64,000 bases of DNA from Sarcina ventriculi (GTDB lineage Bacteria; Bacillota; Clostridia; Clostridiales; Clostridiaceae). Made by a program: the position numbers and the translations under genes. Position 1 is the stretch's first letter. Each line of letters starts with the position of its first letter. Where the stretch lies: NCBI RefSeq assembly GCF_900456775.1, contig NZ_UAUL01000011.1:119566-183565 (forward strand), read 5' to 3'. The notes under the pieces are model-generated. The model saw only the letters and a program-made list of their open reading frames with translations. It was not told the DNA's origin and did no database searches. This document shows positions 27,181 to 34,477 of the stretch, piece by piece.

Positions 27181-27873
27181 ATGGATGAAAAAATAATAAA
27201 AAACATAGCAAATACAAATTTATTTAATGGCATTAGCGAAAATGATACTGGAAAATTATTAAGATGCTTTAAATGTAATATAAAGCATTATAAGAATGGT
27301 CAATACATAGTTTTTGCTGGAGAAAATTTAAAAGAAATAGGGTTAATAATAAGTGGTGAAATTTCAGTTTTAAGAGAAAATATAGATGGAAGTAAAAGTA
27401 TTATGACACTTTTAAAATCTGGTGATACTTTTGGAGAAGTTGCAGCTTTTAATGGTGATTTAACTTGGCCATCTAGCATTTCAGCACAAAGTGATTGCAG
27501 TATACTATTTTTTAATCCCCAATTTATATTAAATCCGTGTTCTAGTAGCTGTACATTTCATAAAAAATTAATAAGTAATACTATAAAATTGATATCAAAT
27601 AAAGCTAAAATACTAAATCAAAAGGTAGAATATTTATCTATAAAAAGCATAAGAGGAAAAATTTCTAAATATATACTGTCTGAATATAATAAGACTAAAA
27701 GTTTATATATAAATTCATCTTTAAATCGTGAAGAATTGGCTAATTTCTTTAATATAACACGCCCATCTCTATCAAGAGAACTTTGCAAAATGAGAAATGA
27801 AAAAATAATAGATTTTAATAAAAACAATTTTAAAATATTAAATTTAGAAAGTTTGATACAAGGTATAAAGTAA
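27181..27873 (+). CDS. Crp/Fnr-family regulator with Cys-containing linker
   Basis: ATG 27181 lies 6 nt after GAGG; a TTG start at 27175 would overlap it. The 230 residues contain a cyclic-nucleotide-type beta-roll (KSGDTFGEVAAFNGDLTWPS, about 80-99) and a winged helix with FNITRPSLSRELCKMR. A Cys cluster, NPCSSSCTFHKKL (about 121-133), lies at the end of the sensory domain and resembles clostridial regulators of nitrosative or redox stress genes. Redox sensing is inference. It is convergent with the exported carbonic anhydrase. Confidence 0.85.
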   Translation: MDEKIIKNIANTNLFNGISENDTGKLLRCFKCNIKHYKNGQYIVFAGENLKEIGLIISGEISVLRENIDGSKSIMTLLKSGDTFGEVAAFNGDLTWPSSISAQSDCSILFFNPQFILNPCSSSCTFHKKLISNTIKLISNKAKILNQKVEYLSIKSIRGKISKYILSEYNKTKSLYINSSLNREELANFFNITRPSLSRELCKMRNEKIIDFNKNNFKILNLESLIQGIK

Positions 27874-27906
27874 TAAATATACTACAAATTGAATATAAAA
27901 AAATTA

Positions 27907-27942
27907 AAGCCAGTAAAATTAATATTATACTGGCTATTTTAA
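27907..27942. terminator. Bidirectional terminator
   Basis: AAGCCAGTA / TACTGGCT, moderately T-rich flanks, between convergent genes. Confidence 0.6.
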
Positions 27943-27954
27943 TGAAATTAAATA

Positions 27955-28665
27955 TTATACATTATCTAAAAATTGAACTTCACCATCTAAATCATAATAA
28001 GCTCCAACAATTTTTAACTTTCCTTCGTCTACTAATTTTTTTATTGCAGAATCTTTTTCTATTTGTTGTATAACATCATAAACATTATTATGTGATGCTT
28101 CATCTATTGAGCTTGCATTTTTTACAGCCGGTTCAATTTCCTCTACTATATCCTTTATATTTCCACTCACTTTTTCACCATTTTTTACACTATTATAAGC
28201 CGCTGTAACTGCTCCACAATTTTCATGTCCCATCACAACTAATAAAGGAGTGTTTAAGTGCTCTACTGCATATTCGATAGAACCTAATGCTAAATCATCA
28301 ACAACATTTCCAGCTAGCTTTATATCGAAGATATCTCCAAGTCCAGTATTAAAGATATTACTAGTTACAACTCTTGAGTCTGAACAAGATACAACAACGG
28401 CAAATGGATTTTGTTTATTTTGTAAAGAAGCTCTTTTTGAACTAGAGATATCCATTGATTGGCTAGTATCGTTAACATATAATTTGTTTCCTAATTTTAA
28501 TCTATTTAAAGCATCATCACCATCATTAATAACCATATCATCTAGGGTTATTTCCTTCTGTGTAGCAATGTCATTGTTATTAGATGCATTTACTATTGAA
28601 AATGTACCTAGACCAACTATTGTTAATATTCCAGATAAAAATAATGCTATTGTCGTTTTTTTCAT
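27955..28665 (-). CDS. Exported beta-class carbonic anhydrase
   Basis: The N-terminus is a Sec signal (MKKTTIALFLSGILTIVGLG, cleavage near NASN, residue 29), so the enzyme acts outside the membrane or anchored to it. The beta-CA zinc site is complete: Cys94-x-Asp96-x-Arg98 in VVSCSDSRV, and His147-x-x-Cys150 in MGHENCGAV. It interconverts CO2 and bicarbonate. Most beta-CAs are cytoplasmic, so export is unusual. GGAGGAATTAT precedes the start. Monocistronic. Confidence 0.9.
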   Translation of the reverse strand: MKKTTIALFLSGILTIVGLGTFSIVNASNNNDIATQKEITLDDMVINDGDDALNRLKLGNKLYVNDTSQSMDISSSKRASLQNKQNPFAVVVSCSDSRVVTSNIFNTGLGDIFDIKLAGNVVDDLALGSIEYAVEHLNTPLLVVMGHENCGAVTAAYNSVKNGEKVSGNIKDIVEEIEPAVKNASSIDEASHNNVYDVIQQIEKDSAIKKLVDEGKLKIVGAYYDLDGEVQFLDNV

Positions 28666-29030
28666 TTATAATTCCTCCATTTATATAAAGAATTAAATTT
28701 TGTATATATTAATGATATCAGTATATCAATTAACATAATTAACTTCAATATGAAAAAAAATAATATTAAGGATAAAATAATATATTTTATATATTTATCT
28801 CTCGTATTCTCTTATTTTCTATATTTTACATATTATAAAATTGTTGATTAATTTAAATAATAATATTTTTTAGTCTTTTCACCCTTTTCTTATTCTTATA
28901 TAATATAATTATTTATAGTATATCTAATTTATAAATGTAGAAAATATCATTGATTAGTATTGAAATAAAATTTAATTTGATATAATATTACAATTAAGGA
29001 AATAAAAAAATGTAGAAAAGAGGTGATTTT
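28666..29030. other. AT-rich divergent intergenic region
   Basis: These 365 bp hold the upstream regions of the exported carbonic anhydrase (minus) and of the HMA/P-type ATPase operon (plus). A TTGAAA (about 28960) and a TATAAT 15 bp later are a possible promoter of the operon. I see no gene and no clear operator dyad. Confidence 0.5.
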
Positions 29031-29597
29031 ATGAATAGTAAGATTGTTAATTTTATACTACTTAGTTTAGCTGGGAAAATAATTGGTGATTTAATGAGTA
29101 AAAATGATTTTACTAAAAAGAATAAATCTAATTTGCCAAGCTTTAAAGGTGTTTTAGAAATAAAACATAGTATAAATGGAAGAATCAGATTTTATATTCC
29201 TATGTTAAATAACAATGAAGAGGCTAAGGAACTTTTAATTGGACAACTATCAAGAGTCTCTGCAATTAAAGTTGTAGAGGTAAATACAATTACAAACAGT
29301 CTTTTAGTTGTTTATGATGAAAAAGCAGTTGATCCAGCAGTACTAATAGGAGTTATAGCAAAGCTTTTGGGTTTAGAAGAAAGCTTAACTAAAAAACCTG
29401 AAGCATTAGTGACTAGAGAACTTAAAAATATGAAAGAAGCTGTAAATATGGCTGTTTACGAAAAGACAAGTGGTCTTTTAGATATAAAATCTATAATAAC
29501 TATTTTACTTGTAGTTAGTGGATTTGTAATAGTTAGAAGAAATCCTCTGTCACTTCCTAATGGATATACCCTATTAAGATGGGGAACTAGATTATAA
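29031..29597 (+). CDS. HMA-like domain protein with C-terminal membrane segment (operon gene 1)
   Basis: This 188-residue protein has an HMA_2-like ferredoxin fold at about residues 38-110. It opens with KHSINGRIRF where classical metal chaperones have GMTCxxC, and then has the VVEVNTITNSLLVVYD strand. A C-terminal hydrophobic stretch (IKSIITILLVVSGFVIV) and a final basic loop suggest membrane attachment. It starts at ATG 29031 after AGAGGTG and is followed 15 nt later by a second HMA-like gene. It probably delivers or senses the cargo of the P-type ATPase; the cargo is unknown. Confidence 0.75.
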   Translation: MNSKIVNFILLSLAGKIIGDLMSKNDFTKKNKSNLPSFKGVLEIKHSINGRIRFYIPMLNNNEEAKELLIGQLSRVSAIKVVEVNTITNSLLVVYDEKAVDPAVLIGVIAKLLGLEESLTKKPEALVTRELKNMKEAVNMAVYEKTSGLLDIKSIITILLVVSGFVIVRRNPLSLPNGYTLLRWGTRL

Positions 29598-29612
29598 ATA
29601 TAGGAGAAAAGT

Positions 29613-29990
29613 ATGAATTTTAAAAAGTTTATAATAGGACAATTAATGAAAATTAAAGTTTCTCACAGCTTACCAGGGAGACTTAGACTTAAGGTTAGTT
29701 CTTTAAAGCTTATTCCAAAAGAATATATAGTTTATGAAAAGTTTATAGATGAATCATTAAAAAAATTAGACGGTGTAACCTCAGTTGAAATAAATAATTT
29801 AACAGGAAGTATCTTAGTTATATATGATGTTAATATTACATATGAAAAAAAGATACTAAGATGGATTGAAAAATTAAAAGAAATAGGTCTTAACAACTTT
29901 GAGTTAATTGAAAAATACGGAGAAAGTAATTTAGATTTTGTTATAAAGACTATAAATCAACAATTAAATGAAGCTGTTAAAAAACTTTAA
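29613..29990 (+). CDS. HMA-like domain protein (operon gene 2)
   Basis: This 125-residue protein is one HMA_2-like domain with the signature SHSLPGRLRLKV (about residues 17-28). It then has GVTSVEINNLTGSILVIYD and a helical C-terminal tail. It has no CxxC metal-binding pair. The shared H-S-x-x-G-R-x-R element also occurs in operon genes 1, 3 and (as H-N-x-x-D-R-x-R) gene 4. Translation starts at ATG 29613 after AGGAG. Soluble; partner of the ATPase by context. Confidence 0.75.
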   Translation: MNFKKFIIGQLMKIKVSHSLPGRLRLKVSSLKLIPKEYIVYEKFIDESLKKLDGVTSVEINNLTGSILVIYDVNITYEKKILRWIEKLKEIGLNNFELIEKYGESNLDFVIKTINQQLNEAVKKL

Positions 29991-30014
29991 AAATGTCTTA
30001 ACAAGGAGGCAACT

Positions 30015-32225
30015 ATGAAAGGTAATGCAGTAATTAATACCGTTGTTAAACATAGTATTAAAGGACGATTAAGACTATTTTCAAATAGCATTAAATATTT
30101 AGGGGATTATAAAGAGATTATTGAAAAAACTTTAAATGAAAATGATGTTATAAAATTAGCATCACTAAATCCTATAACTGGTTCTATATTAATAGAATAT
30201 AATCCTTTAGCTTATAAAGATGATATACAAGAAATAGTCCATAGGGTTCTAAATAAATATTCATTAGCAATTTCTCAAGTTAAAGCAGAAAAACGTGTGA
30301 ATACTAAACAAATAATAAAAAATGAAAAAACCGAAACATCTAAAGATATTTTAAAAAGAGTTGTATTAAATGCAGGAACATTAGGTTATGTGTTAGTAAA
30401 AGAAAAATTAAATTTAAAAGACTTTTATAATGTTGACAGATTTGGAGTGTTTGGAAAATTTTTAACAATACCTGCTCTTGTTTCTCTTTATTTAAATAAG
30501 GGACTTTTAGATAATGGTATTAGAGGTGCTATAAGAGATAAAAAGCCTAATGCAGATACACTAACTTTAACTTCAATAGTATCTAGCCTTTTACTTGGAA
30601 ATGATAAGTCAGCTTTAACAATAACTCTTTTATCAGATATTGCAGAACTTATGACAATTTATACAATGGAAAAAACAAGAGATTCTATCAAAAAAATGTT
30701 GTCTGTAAATGAAGAAGAGGTTTGGAAGCTATTGGATAATGGTAGCGTTAAAAAGATGCCTGTTAATAAAATAAAAAGAGAGGATTTAATTGTAGCTTAT
30801 ACAGGTGAAAAAATTTGTGTAGATGGTGAAGTTGTTCAAGGTGAAGCTATAATAGACCAATCTTCTGTAACAGGAGAATATATGCCTGTAACTCGAGGAA
30901 TTGGTGGAAAAGTTTTTGCAGGAACAATTATAAAAAGTGGAAGCATAACAATAAAAACTGAAAAAGCAGGTGATGATACTGTTGTATCTAGAATTGTTCA
31001 CTTAGTTGAAGATGCAGCTTCTAAAAAAGCACCTATTCAAGATTATGCAGATAAATTTTCCACTTATTTAGTACCAGCAAACTTTTTATTTGCAGGCTTA
31101 ACTTATTTATTAACTAGAAATATGAGTAGAGCTTTAAATATGATGGTAATAGATTATTCTTGTGGAATAAAGTTATCAACAGCTACGGCTTTTTCTGCTG
31201 CTATAAACAACGCTGTAAGGCATGGAGTTTTGATAAAAGGTGGAAATTATCTAGAGGCATTAGCTAGTGCAGACACTATGATACTTGATAAAACAGGAAC
31301 TCTAACTGAAGGAAAACCAGCTGTTACAGATATAATGATTATAAATAAAGATTATACTGAAGAAGATATTTTAAAAATAGCTGGTGCTGCTGAAGAAACA
31401 TCATCACACCCTATGTCCGTTGCAATAATTAATAAAGTTAAAGAAGAAAATATAAAGCTTCCTTTACACGGAGAAGTAATAACGCATATTGCAAGAGGAA
31501 TAGAAACTACAATAGATGGTGAAACAGTTTTAGTTGGTAGTAGATTATTCTTAGAAGAAAACAAAATATCTTTAAGGAATATATCTAAAAAGGAAGAAAA
31601 AATTCAAAGCTCTGGTGGAAATATTATATACGTTGCTTTTAAAGGAAAATTAATTGCTTTAATTTCTGTAAAAGATAAGATGAGAGAAAATATGAAAAAA
31701 ACAATCAATAATCTTAGATATCAAGGCGTTGATGATATAGTTCTTTTAACTGGTGATTTAGAGGAACAAGCTAAAGAAGTTGCGTTAAAAATGGGCGTTG
31801 ATGGATATAAAGCTGAACTTTTACCATCTGATAAAGCAGAACAAGTCTTAAAGTATCAATCTAAAGGAGCTAAAGTTGTAATGGTTGGTGATGGTATAAA
31901 TGATGCCCCTGCCCTAGCCTATGCAAATGTTGGAATTGCTTTAGGTGGAGGAAGTACTGATGTAGCTATGGAAGCTTCAGATATTACTATAAATGGTGAT
32001 AATCCAATGATGATTCCGACAATAATGGATTTATCAAAAAATACTATGCAAGTAGTTAAACAAAACTTTGGTCTTGTAATTGGAATAAATAGTTTAGGTC
32101 TTATGTTAAGTGCTATTGGAAGATTACCTGTTTTATGGGGTGCTATACTTCATAATTCTAGTACAATATTTGTTGTTTCAAACTCTATAAGGCTTATGTT
32201 CTTTAACATGGAAAGAGGAGTTTAA
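30015..32225 (+). CDS. P1B-type ATPase with HMA-like N-domain (operon gene 3)
   Basis: The 736-residue transporter has an N-terminal HMA_2-like domain (KHSIKGRLRLF), membrane helices from about residue 115, and the actuator TGE in SSVTGEYMP. It has the phosphorylation motif DKTGTLTEG, the P1B-specific HP in SSHPMSVAI, and the hinge GDGINDAPAL. The helix before the phosphorylation domain reads VIDYSCGIKLSTATAF, with SCG at the place of the usual CPC. That is the pattern of the CtpC-like group, for which manganese and zinc have been proposed in mycobacteria. The substrate here is undetermined. Its stop is 1 nt before the next start. Confidence 0.85.
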   Translation: MKGNAVINTVVKHSIKGRLRLFSNSIKYLGDYKEIIEKTLNENDVIKLASLNPITGSILIEYNPLAYKDDIQEIVHRVLNKYSLAISQVKAEKRVNTKQIIKNEKTETSKDILKRVVLNAGTLGYVLVKEKLNLKDFYNVDRFGVFGKFLTIPALVSLYLNKGLLDNGIRGAIRDKKPNADTLTLTSIVSSLLLGNDKSALTITLLSDIAELMTIYTMEKTRDSIKKMLSVNEEEVWKLLDNGSVKKMPVNKIKREDLIVAYTGEKICVDGEVVQGEAIIDQSSVTGEYMPVTRGIGGKVFAGTIIKSGSITIKTEKAGDDTVVSRIVHLVEDAASKKAPIQDYADKFSTYLVPANFLFAGLTYLLTRNMSRALNMMVIDYSCGIKLSTATAFSAAINNAVRHGVLIKGGNYLEALASADTMILDKTGTLTEGKPAVTDIMIINKDYTEEDILKIAGAAEETSSHPMSVAIINKVKEENIKLPLHGEVITHIARGIETTIDGETVLVGSRLFLEENKISLRNISKKEEKIQSSGGNIIYVAFKGKLIALISVKDKMRENMKKTINNLRYQGVDDIVLLTGDLEEQAKEVALKMGVDGYKAELLPSDKAEQVLKYQSKGAKVVMVGDGINDAPALAYANVGIALGGGSTDVAMEASDITINGDNPMMIPTIMDLSKNTMQVVKQNFGLVIGINSLGLMLSAIGRLPVLWGAILHNSSTIFVVSNSIRLMFFNMERGV

Positions 32226-32226
32226 T

Positions 32227-33087
32227 ATGAATAATCCAACAATTATTATAGCACATAACATAAAAGATAGAATAAGAATGAAAATGTCCCATCCTTTAAG
32301 AAATGAAAAAGAAGTTATTAACGAACTTCTAAAAAGAGATGGCATAAATGATGTAGTTTATAATAAAATTACAAAATCAATAGTTTTTAATTATAGTGAT
32401 TATAAGGTTCCAATAGATGAGCTAATAATGAGGTTTGTAGTTGCTTATTCAAAAGACTTTGACCTTATACCTATAAGATTTGTTCATAAATTATCTAGCA
32501 AAAAAATACCGCCAATGACTTACTACTCTTTAGCAACAATAATTATAGGTAGTGTTAGTAAATATATAACTACAAATTCTAATATACATGATTTTCTAAA
32601 TTGGGCTGCTGTTGGAACTACTTTAGGTGCCATAGGTGAACATGCCTATAATGAAATAAATGAACGAGGTTATTTTGACCCTGAAATTGTTTCTGTTATG
32701 TATTTAATAAACTCTATAAGTAAAGGAAACTTTCTAAGTTCATCAGCTATAACATGGCTTACAACCTTTGGTAGACATCTTTTTGATGCTTCAAATGGAA
32801 GAATTATGATTAATGTTAGAGAGATAAAAAATCAATCAACTCTTGAATCTTATTATGATTTATTAGTTGTTCCAGATTTAGATAGAAAAAAAAGGACTAA
32901 CACTTTAAAAATGTTTTTAGAAAAGTTTATTGAAGGACAAGGAAGCACTATGAAGAAAAATTTTGTTTTAACTAGTAATGAATTAGTTAAATCACAGGAT
33001 AAAATTTTATCAGGTTTTGAAAAAGGCCCATCTTTAATGGTGATTGGTGAAAAAAGTACAAAACTTTTTAATAATGCATTAAGATAA
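32227..33087 (+). CDS. HMA-like domain plus membrane-helix protein (operon gene 4)
   Basis: This 286-residue protein opens with the fourth HMA-like module (AHNIKDRIRMKM, about residues 10-21; YNKITKSIVFNYSDY). It continues with several hydrophobic helices (YYSLATIIIGSVSKYI; WAAVGTTLGAIG) resembling the start of a P-type ATPase membrane domain. There is no phosphorylation site or actuator. It therefore looks like a truncated, ATPase-derived accessory subunit. GAAAGAGGAGTTT in the end of gene 3 supplies its ribosome site. Confidence 0.7.
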   Translation: MNNPTIIIAHNIKDRIRMKMSHPLRNEKEVINELLKRDGINDVVYNKITKSIVFNYSDYKVPIDELIMRFVVAYSKDFDLIPIRFVHKLSSKKIPPMTYYSLATIIIGSVSKYITTNSNIHDFLNWAAVGTTLGAIGEHAYNEINERGYFDPEIVSVMYLINSISKGNFLSSSAITWLTTFGRHLFDASNGRIMINVREIKNQSTLESYYDLLVVPDLDRKKRTNTLKMFLEKFIEGQGSTMKKNFVLTSNELVKSQDKILSGFEKGPSLMVIGEKSTKLFNNALR

Positions 33088-33153
33088 TATTTTTTAGAGT
33101 TAAATCTCTAAATTAATATAAAAAATATATAATAATTTTTAGGAGGAAATATT

Positions 33154-33429
33154 ATGTTTTTAAATGGAAAAATAAACAGAGATCATATAACAGGAGCTTT
33201 AGTGGGTGTAGGTGTTTGTGCCGTAGGATATTATATATACAAAAAAAATCAAAATAAAGTAGATGATTTTTTAAGACAACAAGGTATAAATGTTCCTTCT
33301 CAATCTGCTAACTTTAGTAATATGTCTTTACCTGAATTAATGGAAACTAAAGAAACTTTAGAAGATTTAATAGCTGAAAGACAATTAGAATCTCAAGGAA
33401 CATCTACTGAAGTAGTAGAAGCTCAATAA
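33154..33429 (+). CDS. Single-span membrane protein (operon gene 5)
   Basis: The 91 residues have one N-terminal membrane segment (HITGALVGVGVCAVGYYIYK) in the style of YtxH proteins. A Ser/Asn linker follows, then an acidic helix (LPELMETKETLEDLIAERQL). ATG follows AGGAGG. It is the last gene before a strong terminator and probably belongs to the HMA/ATPase operon, perhaps as a small regulatory subunit; that is inference. Confidence 0.6.
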   Translation: MFLNGKINRDHITGALVGVGVCAVGYYIYKKNQNKVDDFLRQQGINVPSQSANFSNMSLPELMETKETLEDLIAERQLESQGTSTEVVEAQ

Positions 33430-33445
33430 AATATTATAAAGCAAT

Positions 33446-33491
33446 AAAATAAAAAAAGGCATGAGATAAATCCCATACCTTTTTTTATTTT
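33446..33491. terminator. Bidirectional terminator
   Basis: AAAATAAAAAAAGG-CATG / CATA-CCTTTTTTTATTTT between the HMA operon and the convergent spore-protein gene. Confidence 0.85.
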
Positions 33492-33492
33492 G

Positions 33493-34191
33493 TTAAGCAC
33501 CAACTACTTGATATTGGTATACAGATATAGTAAGATTTAATAATAATTTTTCTGTAATTGTATCATATAAATTACTAGTTTCGTCGCATCTATTGCTCAT
33601 AAATACTGTTTCATTAATAGTATAAGAATCTAATTCATATTGATAAGGTTCGTTAATAGTTACAGTTTGAGTATAATATCTTTGGCAATCTGCTTGAGAA
33701 ACTGATCCTCTATCACATACAGCTGTACAGTTATTTAAATAAGCTGTTTCAACCATATTAGGAGATGCAGTAACATCTTGACCAGCAAGAGTTATTGGGT
33801 TTGCAAAATCAAATTTAACTTTTGCAGTTATATCATTAAGAGTATTTGTCATTGCTAAACATCCTGTAGGACAATCAGCAGTTGTTCCTTCTACTGGTGT
33901 TGCATAAGAGATATTTTTTAACATATAACCTTGACCAAATATATAGTTACCAGATACGAAAACTTGATCTAATACAACTCTTCTTTCAATTTTCTTTATA
34001 TCATAAAATCCTTCTTCTATATAAATTTCATCTCTTACAGGTTGACTAATTGTTATATTACCAACTCTAACTAATACTTTATTTCCACCAGTTGCGTTTT
34101 GTGTTTGACCAGAAGAGAAAACTCTTGTATCTACTTGTACATTATCTGTACAATAATCATTAACTATATCTCTTTCACATTCATCATTCAT
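33493..34191 (-). CDS. SPOCS/DUF3794-like Cys-rich probable spore protein
   Basis: The 232 residues carry a stretch like the SPOCS (DUF3794) domain of spore-morphogenesis proteins (IKKIERRVVLDQVFVSGNYI, then MLKNISYATPV). They also hold about ten cysteines (for example CPTGCLAMT, NNCTAVCDRG), suggesting disulfide cross-linking. There is no signal peptide, which fits a coat or exosporium protein made in the mother cell. The gene is monocistronic with a GAGGTGTATAAATA ribosome site. The family call is moderate. Confidence 0.55.
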   Translation of the reverse strand: MNDECERDIVNDYCTDNVQVDTRVFSSGQTQNATGGNKVLVRVGNITISQPVRDEIYIEEGFYDIKKIERRVVLDQVFVSGNYIFGQGYMLKNISYATPVEGTTADCPTGCLAMTNTLNDITAKVKFDFANPITLAGQDVTASPNMVETAYLNNCTAVCDRGSVSQADCQRYYTQTVTINEPYQYELDSYTINETVFMSNRCDETSNLYDTITEKLLLNLTISVYQYQVVGA

Positions 34192-34362
34192 TATTTATAC
34201 ACCTCATAAATTTAATCTTATTTCTTTTGTTTTCTTAATATATTATATTGAATATGGTCGAAAAATGTTACATTTTATATTTTATGTGGTAATTTTTTGT
34301 AATATAATTATATATTTTTTATTTTAAATTGTTTATATTAGTATTTTTTTAGCAAGTAGCTA

Positions 34363-34393
34363 TTGACTTAGAGTTAACTCTAGGGTATATAAT
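34363..34393 (+). promoter_or_regulatory. MerR-type promoter/operator
   Basis: The -35 TTGACT (34363-34368) and -10 TATAAT (34388-34393) are 19 bp apart and flank the dyad TTAGAGTTAACTCTA. This matches the site at 4131-4161 in dyad, spacer length and boxes. It would drive the transketolase-like gene starting at 34478. Confidence 0.75.
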
Positions 34394-34477
34394 GATACAT
34401 ATAGCGGAAATAACTATTTTAATAATTGTTTTAAAATAATATAGTAAAAAAACAATTGTACATATTTAGGAGGAAAA

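Noticed and set aside
29613..29990. Ordinary copper chaperone
   Set aside because: The CxxC pair essential for Cu(I) binding is absent; the module carries His/Arg instead.
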